NCBI RefSeq assembly: GCF_963360655.1
Contig: NZ_OY725712.1
Coordinates: forward strand, 496,001 to 560,000
Direction: 5' to 3'
DNA length: 64,000 nucleotides
From: Collinsella aerofaciens
GTDB taxonomy: Bacteria; Actinomycetota; Coriobacteriia; Coriobacteriales; Coriobacteriaceae
Shown here: in pieces, positions 48,120-56,327 of the stretch
Numbering within the stretch: position 1 is the first letter of the stretch
Layout of the letters: the number at the start of each line of letters is the position of its first letter
The notes under the pieces: model-generated
What the model was told of the DNA's origin: nothing
The model's input: only the letters and a program-made list of their open reading frames with translations
Database searches by the model: none
Translations under genes and position numbers: made by a program

Positions 48120-48360
48120 GGCGCTTGCACTGGCCGCCATCGTCGGCATCTTAGCGTCCGCACCTGCCATGGCCTTTGCTCAACAAGAGCAAGCGCAGGC
48201 GGCCACAGAAGTGACCGTCGACCTTTCGGGCCTTAATCGCGGCAGCCGTCACGAGCCGCTCGCTCAGACGAGCGACACCCGGCAACTCATCGCGGTGGGC
48301 GCCGCCACGGTGGGAGCAGGACTGGCGTGCCTTGGCCTGCACATCAAACGCAACCAATAG
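48100..48360 (+). CDS. Small surface protein with LAQTS sorting-like C-terminus
   Basis: 86 residues, beginning with GTG inside the preceding gene. There is a signal peptide (ALALAAIVGILASAPAMAFA) and a C-terminal sequence LAQTSD (54-59), a hydrophobic segment (63-81) and the tail KRNQ. This is the layout of a sortase substrate; the pentapeptide LAQTS differs from LPxTG and from the actinobacterial LAxTG only in the final S. It may be a degenerate or novel sorting signal or a plain C-terminal anchor. The mature part is only about 25 residues long. The weak Shine-Dalgarno sequence suggests coupling to its neighbour. Confidence 0.6.
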   Translation: MRTPRPKALALAAIVGILASAPAMAFAQQEQAQAATEVTVDLSGLNRGSRHEPLAQTSDTRQLIAVGAATVGAGLACLGLHIKRNQ

Positions 48361-48399
48361 CCAAGCATAACCGGAGTACGCGGAATAGATAGGAGAACC

Positions 48400-49803
48400 A
48401 TGGCACCCAAAAACCTTTTGCCCGTTGCCGCGCTCTGCAGCGCACTGGCGAGCGGTATGCCTCTCGCCGCTTGGGCGACGCCCGCCACGGCAAACTCCTT
48501 ACCGCAAGCTCTGAACCCCGTGACGGATTCGTCGGGTATCGTCGCCTGCCAACGTTTTTCGCTCGCGCACGCCACGATCCGAACCTCGGGATGCCTTCGC
48601 CGCAATACGGTCGACGCGATAGTCGTGGATATCAAGCGACCGAACAAGGAGAACGGCCCCCAGACAGGTTATGCCATCTGCACATGGAAATCGGCTGCAG
48701 TCGACGCCGATGGCGACCCATGCGACCTCGAGCTGCGCATCGATATTGACTCGGTCGATGACTCGGCGAACGGGGCGAAGGTCGCCTTCGACAGCGCGGC
48801 CTATGAAGAAGAAGGAGGAGGTGTATGCCTGGGCTGCGTTCCCTCGAATGTCGATGGCACGCAGCCCATCATCTCCTTTACGGCGTCGCTGCGACTGACC
48901 AAGGCGGACACCGAAGCCATCGCAACGGGAGATGTGCCTTTGCTGTTCTACGCTGGCGACGCGGACGACCAAGAGGCTCAAAGCAATGGACAGAAGGGTT
49001 CGCTTAACCTCGCGCGCGGATCAGAACCCGCCCCCATCAATATCGATACCCAGGAGCCGGGCGTGCAGCGCATTCTCGCCGATCCGGCGCTGCTCCAAAT
49101 GACATGGCACGGAGTGGGGTCCGTCGGGATTGCTGCTCCCATATCGAGCGATAATGACAAATCCCCCAAAGACGAGATCGCAGACGCACCGGCGCATGTT
49201 GACGATGCAGACGACGCGCCATCAGAAGACAACGCTACGGCTCCTCTCGAGAAGCCAGGCGGCACCGCCACCGAACTAGGCAATCCCCAACCGAAAGACG
49301 GCCTGGACTTTGCCGCTCCCCCAGATGTCGACGAAGGCAACTGTTGCATGATGGTCGCGCTCGACCACACGGAAACCGTCGATGCCGCAAGCATTGAGCC
49401 AGTCGCTGCCAATGCGCCCCGCCGCAAAAATATCCTCATCGCATTCCCCAATACCATCGAGCTCGTCTTTTTGCCTTCGGGTGAAGTCGTCGCGCCTACG
49501 GCACTTACAGCAGTGGGAGCAAGGAGCGCATCGAACGATATCCAAGCTATCTCGGCACTTGATGCCACAACGACCGCCAAGCTACACCTTTATTCCGTTG
49601 CAGCAGACGGAACGCGAACCGAAGAATTCGACGGAACCAAGCTTTTGGTTCCGCGTCGCATCGGTATCCAAGAAGACTTCCCCTATCAAATGGAACTTGA
49701 AGGGTTCGATCGTGCACGAGATGCCGACATCATTGCCGCAGCCATCGCATCCCCGCAGCACATTATGACGCTGCGCTTCGACTTTAGCCCCGTCCTGTCC
49801 TAG
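48400..49803 (+). CDS. Hypothetical secreted protein, 467 residues
   Basis: A signal peptide (MAPKNLLPVAALCSALASGMPLAAWATPATA) precedes a domain with several cysteines (about 50, 65, 94, 108, 143 and 146), an acidic linker (about 255-310, DKSPKDEIADAPAHVDDADD), then a second beta-rich part with NILIAFPNTIELVFLPSGEVV and a closing QHIMTLRFDFSPVLS. No membrane anchor is seen at the C-terminus. No family assigned. GATAGGAGAACC precedes the ATG. It is the last of the secreted cluster, 40 bp after the small LAQTS protein. Confidence 0.65.
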   Translation: MAPKNLLPVAALCSALASGMPLAAWATPATANSLPQALNPVTDSSGIVACQRFSLAHATIRTSGCLRRNTVDAIVVDIKRPNKENGPQTGYAICTWKSAAVDADGDPCDLELRIDIDSVDDSANGAKVAFDSAAYEEEGGGVCLGCVPSNVDGTQPIISFTASLRLTKADTEAIATGDVPLLFYAGDADDQEAQSNGQKGSLNLARGSEPAPINIDTQEPGVQRILADPALLQMTWHGVGSVGIAAPISSDNDKSPKDEIADAPAHVDDADDAPSEDNATAPLEKPGGTATELGNPQPKDGLDFAAPPDVDEGNCCMMVALDHTETVDAASIEPVAANAPRRKNILIAFPNTIELVFLPSGEVVAPTALTAVGARSASNDIQAISALDATTTAKLHLYSVAADGTRTEEFDGTKLLVPRRIGIQEDFPYQMELEGFDRARDADIIAAAIASPQHIMTLRFDFSPVLS

Positions 49804-49892
49804 ACCGCTAACCGCCGCTTGGCTCGGATACTGAGCACTCCCCTCCCCGTTCTGCTACGATTGCCGCGTTGGCATCAATTACAGGAGGGTTC

Positions 49893-50609
49893 ATGCCGGG
49901 TTTAGGAACGATCATCAACGTCGCGCTTTTGATCGCGGGCGGTCTGCTGGGCCTCATGGGTGGGCGCTTCATTACGCCCCGCATCCAAGACACGCTCATG
50001 AAGGCGTCGGGGTTGTGCGTTCTGTTTATCGGCCTGGGCGGCACCATGCAAAAGATGCTCGTTATCGATGGAGAGACGTTGGCGACCACCGGCACCACCA
50101 TGCTTATCGTCTCATTTGCCCTCGGTTCGCTCATCGGCGAGGCCATCAACCTGGAGGCCGCCATCGAGAACCTCGGCGAATGGCTCAAGCGCAAAACCGG
50201 CAGCGAGGGTGACAACGAGTTCACCAACGCCTTTGTCTCGGCATCGCTCACCGTGTGTATCGGCGCCATGGCCATCGTAGGATCGATTCAGGACGGCCTG
50301 CTCGGCGACTGGTCCACGCTTGCCCTGAAGGGCGCGCTGGACTGCATCATCGTCTGCACCATGACGGCCTCGCTTGGCCGCGGCTGCATCTTCTCGGCCC
50401 TGCCCGTTGCCGTATTCCAGGGCACGATCACGCTTTTTGCCGGCGCACTCTCCCCCATCATGACCACCGCAGCCCTCGACAGCCTTTCGCTTGTGGGCTC
50501 CATGCTCATCTTCTGTGTTGGCGTTAACCTTATTCGACCTCAGACCTTCCGCACGGCCAATATGCTCCCCTCCGTCGTCGTGGCGGTCATCTACGCCCTC
50601 TTGTTCTAA
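49893..50609 (+). CDS. DUF554 family membrane protein
   Basis: 238 residues with about seven hydrophobic segments and the family pattern MPGLGTIINVALLIAGGLLG, GTMLIVSFALGSLIGEAIN, FTNAFVSASLTVCIGAMAIVGSIQDGL, and a C-terminal LIFCVGVNLI. DUF554 (YdfK-like) proteins have no established function and are thought to be transporters. AGGAGGGTTC precedes the ATG at 49893; an earlier in-frame start lacks it. It lies between the secreted cluster and the TerB-BrxD-helicase genes, with 90 bp to the latter. Confidence 0.87.
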   Translation: MPGLGTIINVALLIAGGLLGLMGGRFITPRIQDTLMKASGLCVLFIGLGGTMQKMLVIDGETLATTGTTMLIVSFALGSLIGEAINLEAAIENLGEWLKRKTGSEGDNEFTNAFVSASLTVCIGAMAIVGSIQDGLLGDWSTLALKGALDCIIVCTMTASLGRGCIFSALPVAVFQGTITLFAGALSPIMTTAALDSLSLVGSMLIFCVGVNLIRPQTFRTANMLPSVVVAVIYALLF

Positions 50610-50698
50610 ATCTATCTACATAGCGGTATCTCGAACACCTGTTTGATGCTGTGTTATGATATGAGGTCACCGACACCATATAGGGAGAGGAGAGGGCG

Positions 50699-52444
50699 GT
50701 GGCCGACCAGGACGTCAAGATGCTCATCGAGCGCATTATGGCCGAGGCCCGGACCCATCAGTCCGCCCGCTTCTCAAACGAAATCTATGCTGACGAGCCG
50801 ATTCTCAAGACCGGTCGTCAGATGCAGAACTTCCTCCCCGACCAGTACCGCAAGATGCGCGAGATATCACGCTGGCAATGGGATCCCAAAGGCGGCGCGG
50901 GACGTTGGCTATCGGAGGCGGAGCTCTTTTACCGCCAAGGCCTGCTGATGGCCGACTTCGAGGACGATTGCCCCTACAACGGCACCTTTAAGTCGTACTT
51001 TCCCACCTACAATGCCATGAGCGATCGACAGTTGCGCGGCTACTTTACCTGGCGTGCCCAAGTGCGCCGCGGAACCGTCGAGGAAACGTCTACGTCCTTT
51101 GCCTTTCTGTATCTCTATGAGCTGATTTGCGGCATTGGCGTAGATAATCCGCTCGATGGCTTTAGCAAGATTAAGGCATTTTGGGATGCCTATCGCGCCT
51201 TTGAACCTGGCATCGACCGGTTCGCACGCGTGTGGCTGCAGGACTACGCCGTGTTCCATGAGCTCGACCCCAAGCTGCTTCGCGACTCTAAAGCCGTCGC
51301 ATTCGACAACGCCCTCATCGAGCTGCGCCGCGCAGCACGAGACCTTGTACCCGCGCCGGCGCCGTCGGACCTGCCCCCCAAACGTCGCAAGACCTCCGAG
51401 CCCACGCTTCCCCTTCCGCCCGATGAGGCGCATGAGGAGCGGCTCATGGCTGCCATCGACGCACTCTCGACGTACAACCTGAATAACTCACGGCTCGACC
51501 GTTCCCACCATCGTGACCTGCGCCACGTGGCATGCGCCGTGTATGTCCGTATGGCGCGCTACTATGACACGCACCGAAAGACCGGCATCGTAGCGAGCTT
51601 GTTTGGGGAGGAGACGGCCATGCCCTACACCATGTTTGCCTCGGCCGTGTTCTTTGCGCCCGAGCGCCACGAGGACTGCGAATATCGCCTGGACCCCATT
51701 CACATCTACCGCTGCCAAAATGGCTTTTGGGAATGCATGCGTATCCACGGCAGCAGACAAAAAAGTAGCAAGCTCGGTGAGATGATGCGCGCTTGTGATC
51801 AGCGCCTGCGCTTGGCACTGGATCCCGGCCATCCCCTTAAGGAAGAGAAGGTCCCCAAATATCTGGCTAAGATTATCGATGACGAGATCACGGCATGGCT
51901 TTCATGGGATGCCGCTCATCAGCCCGTCAAGATCGATATCGACCTGAGCCAGCTGGGACACATTCGGAGCGCCGCCGCGCAAACGCGCGAGGCGCTTTTG
52001 ATCGACGAGGAGCGCGAGGACGGCACGCTTGCGGATGCCGAGACGGCAGTTGCCGAACGACGGGAAGCCAAGCCCGTGGCCGACACGATCGCCGAACCAG
52101 TCGCGACGACCATGCAGCGGGACGAGGCTGGCGAGCCGACCATCTCCACCGAGCAGTTTGGCGTCGTAGCCCCGCTCCTCGCACCAGCGCCCACGCCCGC
52201 CGACACCGCGTCCGTACTCGATTCCGCCGCAGACGCCTATCTTCGAGCGCTCCTCGAGCAAAACGCAGCGCAGACGGCATCGGCGGTGGCACAGTCGGGC
52301 AAGAGTGAGGACATGCTCGTCGATAGCATCAACGAAGCGCTCTTTGACCTGGTGGGCGACACCGTTATTGAATTTGGCTCAGCAGGACCGCAAATTATCG
52401 AGGACTACGAAGCAGACGTGAGAGGATACCTAGACCATGAGTGA
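50699..52444 (+). CDS. TerB-N domain protein of a three-gene system
   Basis: The 581-residue protein contains a TerB-N-type region (about 99-147: SYFPTYNAMSDRQLRGYFTW followed by RAQVRRGTVEETSTSFAFLYLYEL), in which the YFxWR and FLYLYEL patterns are diagnostic. A proline-rich linker (about 215-240) and an alpha-helical middle (to about 425) follow, probably matching TerB-C; then a disordered acidic/alanine-rich tail with a terminal helical segment (SINEALFDLVGDTVIEF). TerB-N/TerB-C proteins are known next to DNA helicases and ATPases in stress and defence loci. The GTG at 50699 has GGGAGAGGAGAGGG upstream. It overlaps the ATPase gene by 8 bp. Confidence 0.82.
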   Translation: MADQDVKMLIERIMAEARTHQSARFSNEIYADEPILKTGRQMQNFLPDQYRKMREISRWQWDPKGGAGRWLSEAELFYRQGLLMADFEDDCPYNGTFKSYFPTYNAMSDRQLRGYFTWRAQVRRGTVEETSTSFAFLYLYELICGIGVDNPLDGFSKIKAFWDAYRAFEPGIDRFARVWLQDYAVFHELDPKLLRDSKAVAFDNALIELRRAARDLVPAPAPSDLPPKRRKTSEPTLPLPPDEAHEERLMAAIDALSTYNLNNSRLDRSHHRDLRHVACAVYVRMARYYDTHRKTGIVASLFGEETAMPYTMFASAVFFAPERHEDCEYRLDPIHIYRCQNGFWECMRIHGSRQKSSKLGEMMRACDQRLRLALDPGHPLKEEKVPKYLAKIIDDEITAWLSWDAAHQPVKIDIDLSQLGHIRSAAAQTREALLIDEEREDGTLADAETAVAERREAKPVADTIAEPVATTMQRDEAGEPTISTEQFGVVAPLLAPAPTPADTASVLDSAADAYLRALLEQNAAQTASAVAQSGKSEDMLVDSINEALFDLVGDTVIEFGSAGPQIIEDYEADVRGYLDHE

Positions 52445-53741
52445 TACCGCATCCGCAGCACCCCGTGTGCCCAAGCGCGTCGCCGCCGTCATTCTCAACT
52501 CGCTCAAGGGCGGCGTTGTCCCGCGCATTGGCCTTCCCTATATCACCGTGGGGCGAGAGGTCGAGATCCGTGCTCTGCTCACCGACCTGAGCCTCATCGC
52601 CGATGGCGGCGCAAGCTTCCGTTTCCTAGTTGGTCGTTACGGCGCCGGCAAGAGCTTTTTGCTCCAGACCATCCGAACGCATGCCATGGGCAAAGGTTTT
52701 GTGGTCGCCGATGCCGACCTTTCCCCTGAGCGCCGCCTACAGGGTGGCCAGGGCCAGGGCCTCGCCACCTATCGCGAGCTCATCCGCAACATATCGACCA
52801 AGACGCGCCCCGAGGGCGGCGCGCTCAACCTTATCCTGGATCGCTGGGTCGCCTCGTGTGCCGACGCCGACGAGTCTGCCGTTAATGCCCAACTGGCCCC
52901 GCTCGAGGAAATGGTCCACGGCTTCGACTTCGCCCGTATGCTCCGCCGTTATCGCGCGGCCGTCTCGGAGGGTGACGAAGAAGCTATGAGTCGCGTGACC
53001 AAATGGATTCGCGGCGAGTACCGCACCAAGAGTGAGGCACGCGCCGAGTTGGGCTCCTCGACCATCATCAGCGACGACGACTGGTACGACTACGTCAAGC
53101 TCATCGCACGTTTTTTGGTCTGCAGCGGCTACAAGGGCATGCTGGTGCTCATCGACGAGCTCGTGAATCTATACAAGATTCCCAACGCGATTACGCGCCA
53201 ATATAACTACGAGAAGATCCTGACCATGTACAACGACACGCTCCAAGGCAAAGCGCAGTACCTGGGCGTGATCATGGGCGGCACGCCGACCTCTATCGAG
53301 GACCGCCGCCGCGGCGTCTTTTCCTACGAGGCCCTTCGGAGCCGACTCGCCCAGGGCCGCTTTGCGCGCGATGACCTCAAAGACATGCTCGCGCCCATCA
53401 TCCGCCTGCAGCCGCTCACCTACGAGGAGCTGCTGGTGCTCATCGAAAAGCTCATGCAGATCCATGCCGGCTACTTTGGCTGGACGCCCACGCTTACCGA
53501 GAACGACTTGGTGGACTTCCTCAAGATCGAGTTTGGCCGCGTGGGGGCCGACACGCATCTGACGCCTCGCGAGGTCATCCGCGACTTTATCGAGCTGCTC
53601 GATATCCTGTGTCAAAACCCCGATGCTAACGTGGCCGAGTTGCTGCAAAGCGTCGGCGGCGACGCGCTGGCGCCGGCAGCCGCAACAGACGACACCGGCA
53701 CCGCAGACGACGACCACAACTTCGCCGAATTCACCATCTAA
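52437..53741 (+). CDS. BrxD-like P-loop ATPase (DUF2791)
   Basis: The 434-residue protein resembles BrxD of type 2 BREX phage defence. It has Walker A GRYGAGKS (66-73) preceded by FRFLV, Walker B MLVLIDELVNLYKI (235-248), and GVIMGGTPTSIEDRRRGVFSYEAL (277-300), the family-specific GGTP region downstream of Walker B. This puts it in the AAA+-like/STAND-like ATPase group. Start ATG overlaps the TerB-N gene (ATGAGTGA), so both are co-translated. Near the C-terminus, HLTPREVIRDFIELLDIL is the usual BrxD-type end, followed by an acidic tail. Function in this setting is inferred, probably ATP-driven loading or switching of the helicase. Confidence 0.85.
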   Translation: MSDTASAAPRVPKRVAAVILNSLKGGVVPRIGLPYITVGREVEIRALLTDLSLIADGGASFRFLVGRYGAGKSFLLQTIRTHAMGKGFVVADADLSPERRLQGGQGQGLATYRELIRNISTKTRPEGGALNLILDRWVASCADADESAVNAQLAPLEEMVHGFDFARMLRRYRAAVSEGDEEAMSRVTKWIRGEYRTKSEARAELGSSTIISDDDWYDYVKLIARFLVCSGYKGMLVLIDELVNLYKIPNAITRQYNYEKILTMYNDTLQGKAQYLGVIMGGTPTSIEDRRRGVFSYEALRSRLAQGRFARDDLKDMLAPIIRLQPLTYEELLVLIEKLMQIHAGYFGWTPTLTENDLVDFLKIEFGRVGADTHLTPREVIRDFIELLDILCQNPDANVAELLQSVGGDALAPAAATDDTGTADDDHNFAEFTI

Positions 53742-53776
53742 CCTGCCAAAAAGGGACAGGTTTATTTTGGCGGGTT
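53740..53776. repeat. Palindrome between the BrxD-like and helicase genes
   Basis: AACCTGCCAAAA (53740-53751) and TTTTGGCGGGTT (53765-53776) pair with one mismatch around AGGGACAGGTTTA. It starts on the ATPase stop codon and is followed by TTAT. It could be a terminator or attenuator reducing helicase expression, or a REP-like element (the GGGACAGGTTTATTTTGGC text is typical of such repeats). Confidence 0.6.
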
Positions 53777-53856
53777 TTATCTGGGTAAACACCGATGTTG
53801 CAATTCGACAACCTGTTGCCCGCTGCGTTTGATAACCCGTTGTTGAAAGGAGGCCC

Positions 53857-56301
53857 ATGAACGCTTTTGACCGCTATGCCCCGTTTATCCAGGATTTCAT
53901 CTACTCCCACGATTGGGAGAGCCTGCGCTCTATCCAGGTTGCGGCAGCAGATGCAATCTTTAACACGCAAGACAATGTGCTCCTGACGGCATCCACGGCA
54001 TCCGGCAAAACCGAGGCGGCCTTCTTTCCCATCCTGACCGAGTTTTGGGAGAACCCGCCCGCGAGCGTAGGCGCCCTCTACATTGGTCCTCTCAAAGCGC
54101 TCATCAACGACCAGTTTGTACGCCTCAACGATCTGTGCGAAGAGGCCGATATCCCCGTCTGGCACTGGCACGGCGATGTCTCGCAATCGCACAAGGCCAA
54201 GCTCATCAAAAAGCCAAGCGGCATTTTGCAGATTACGCCCGAATCACTCGAGGCGCTCCTGATCCACAAGCACATGGCCATCCCACGCATGTTCTGTGAC
54301 CTGCGCTATGTGGTCATCGACGAAGTCCACTCGCTCATGCGCGGCGACCGCGGCGGGCAGACGCTCTGCCTTATCGAGCGCCTTTCGCGCATGGCGGGCG
54401 TGCAGCCCCGGCGCATTGGCCTTTCGGCCACCATCGGAGACCCGGAACGCACGGGTGCCTTTCTGTCGCAGGGAACAGGGCGCGACTGCGTCATTCCCCG
54501 CTTTGAGGAGCCGCGCCGCGTGTGGCGCATCTCCATGGAGCACTTCTACAACTCGGGCCCCCAGGCGCAGCAGCGAGGATTTATGAGCACAGGTCCGCAG
54601 GAAGCCGAGGTGCTCGCATGCGAGCGCATTGAGATGGCGCCACCCACGGCACTGCCTGCATCCGGACAAGACATGCGCCATAGTGGACAGCTTACACAGG
54701 AGGAGCGCCGTCAACGTCGCGAGCAGGCACGGGGCAAGGCCGTTCCTAAGGACCGTCACGCCTCCTCGGCCCCCGAGGGAGAAGTCGACATCCCGCGAGC
54801 GACCGAACAGGCGCTGCTCAGCCCCACCGACACCGCACCCGACAACGCCGACCCCGGCATGGGCTACATCTTTGAACATACCCGCGGCCGCAAGTGCCTG
54901 GTCTTTGCCAACTCGCGCGAGGAGGCAGAGGCCGTGTGCTCCATGTTGCGCAGCTACTGTGAAAGCCGGCACGAGCCCGACCGTTTCCTCATCCATCACG
55001 GTAATCTTTCGGCATCGTTGCGCGAGACGGCAGAAGAGCTTATGCGCGACGAGGAACAGGCACAGACGACCGTCACCACCTCCACGTTGGAGCTCGGCAT
55101 TGATATCGGCCGTCTGGAGCGCGCGTTCCAGATCGATGCACCGTTTACCGTCAGCTCCTTTTTGCAGCGCATGGGGCGCACAGGCCGCCGCGATCTTCCG
55201 CCCGAGATGTGGTTTGTCATGCGCGAAGAGGAGCCCGAGCCGCGCACGATGATGCCCGAGACCATTCCGTGGAAGCTCCTGCAAGGCATCGCGCTTGTAC
55301 AACTCTATCGCGAGGAAAAATGGGTTGAGCCGCCCGAGCTCGATCGGCTCCCCTACAGCCTGCTCTATCACCAGACCATGTCGACGCTTGCCAGCACCGG
55401 CGAGCTCACACCGGCCGAACTTGCCCAGCGCGTGCTCACGCTCAGTTATTTCCATCGCGTCTCGACCGATGACTATCGCGTGTTGCTGCGCCACCTCATC
55501 AAGATCGACCATATCCAGGCCACCGAAGGCGGTGGGCTCATCGTGGGCCTCGCGGGCGAGCGCATCATCAACAACTTTAAGTTCTACGCTGTATTCCAGG
55601 AAAACGAGGAGTTTACCGTTCGTAGCGAATCGGCCGAACTGGGCACGATTGTCAACCCGCCACCACCTGGCGAGCGCATCGCCATCGCGGGCCATTGCTG
55701 GATCGTCGAGGAAGTGGACTGGAAGCGTCATACCGTCTTTGCCACGCAGGTCAAGGGCCGCGTGCCGGCCTACTTTGGCGACTGCCCCGGTGACATCAAT
55801 ACACACGTACTCGAGCGCATGCGAAAGGCGCTCAACGAGCACGCGGCATATCCGTACCTCATGGGCAACGCACGGGCACGCCTTGCACAGGCTCGTCATA
55901 CCGCCGAGATTTCGGGCGCGGGAACTAAACCGCTTATCAACCTGGGCGGCGACACCTGGGTACTCTTCCCCTGGCTGGGCAGCTACGCCTTTCTGGCGCT
56001 CGAACGTATGCTCAAGATTAAATGCGCCACGGAGCTTGGCCTTCGCGGACTCGACCCATCACGCCCGTACTTTATGCAGTTTAAGATGAAGGCCGACGAG
56101 GAGACGTTCTTTGAGGTGCTCGCCGCCGAGGCCGAGAAGGACTTCGATCCCATCGAGCTCGTCTATCCCGGCGAGGTGCCTTACTTTGATCGTTACGATG
56201 AGTTCGTTCCCGAAGAGCTCGTGCGCAAAGGCTTCGCCGAAGGCGTGCTCGACATCGAGGGTATGAAGCAGCGTGTCCGCAGCTGGCATGACCACGCCTA
56301 A
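53857..56301 (+). CDS. Lhr/BrxHI-like SF2 DNA helicase
   Basis: An 814-residue DEAD/DEAH-type helicase. N-terminal RecA domain: ASTASGKT (45-52), GPLKALINDQ, TPESLEALL, DEVH (155-158) and SAT (190-192). C-terminal RecA domain: LVFANSREEAE, TSTLELGIDIG (from about 409) and QRMGRTGR (to about 444). A winged-helix-like and Lhr-type C-terminal region (about 500-814) follows with GERIAIAGHCWIVEEVDW. Between the two RecA domains (about 255-340) is a low-complexity, glutamine/arginine-rich insertion that is unusual. AAAGGAGGCCC precedes the ATG. It matches BrxHI of type 2 BREX in size and order behind the BrxD-like ATPase, 115 bp upstream. Confidence 0.87.
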   Translation: MNAFDRYAPFIQDFIYSHDWESLRSIQVAAADAIFNTQDNVLLTASTASGKTEAAFFPILTEFWENPPASVGALYIGPLKALINDQFVRLNDLCEEADIPVWHWHGDVSQSHKAKLIKKPSGILQITPESLEALLIHKHMAIPRMFCDLRYVVIDEVHSLMRGDRGGQTLCLIERLSRMAGVQPRRIGLSATIGDPERTGAFLSQGTGRDCVIPRFEEPRRVWRISMEHFYNSGPQAQQRGFMSTGPQEAEVLACERIEMAPPTALPASGQDMRHSGQLTQEERRQRREQARGKAVPKDRHASSAPEGEVDIPRATEQALLSPTDTAPDNADPGMGYIFEHTRGRKCLVFANSREEAEAVCSMLRSYCESRHEPDRFLIHHGNLSASLRETAEELMRDEEQAQTTVTTSTLELGIDIGRLERAFQIDAPFTVSSFLQRMGRTGRRDLPPEMWFVMREEEPEPRTMMPETIPWKLLQGIALVQLYREEKWVEPPELDRLPYSLLYHQTMSTLASTGELTPAELAQRVLTLSYFHRVSTDDYRVLLRHLIKIDHIQATEGGGLIVGLAGERIINNFKFYAVFQENEEFTVRSESAELGTIVNPPPPGERIAIAGHCWIVEEVDWKRHTVFATQVKGRVPAYFGDCPGDINTHVLERMRKALNEHAAYPYLMGNARARLAQARHTAEISGAGTKPLINLGGDTWVLFPWLGSYAFLALERMLKIKCATELGLRGLDPSRPYFMQFKMKADEETFFEVLAAEAEKDFDPIELVYPGEVPYFDRYDEFVPEELVRKGFAEGVLDIEGMKQRVRSWHDHA

Positions 56302-56327
56302 GACCAGTCTTTCTGGGACGGGGGGAC

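Noticed and set aside
50699-56301. A complete BREX system
   Set aside because: No PglX methyltransferase, PglZ phosphatase, BrxC/PglY or PglW-like gene is present in the window; only BrxD- and BrxHI-like partners are.
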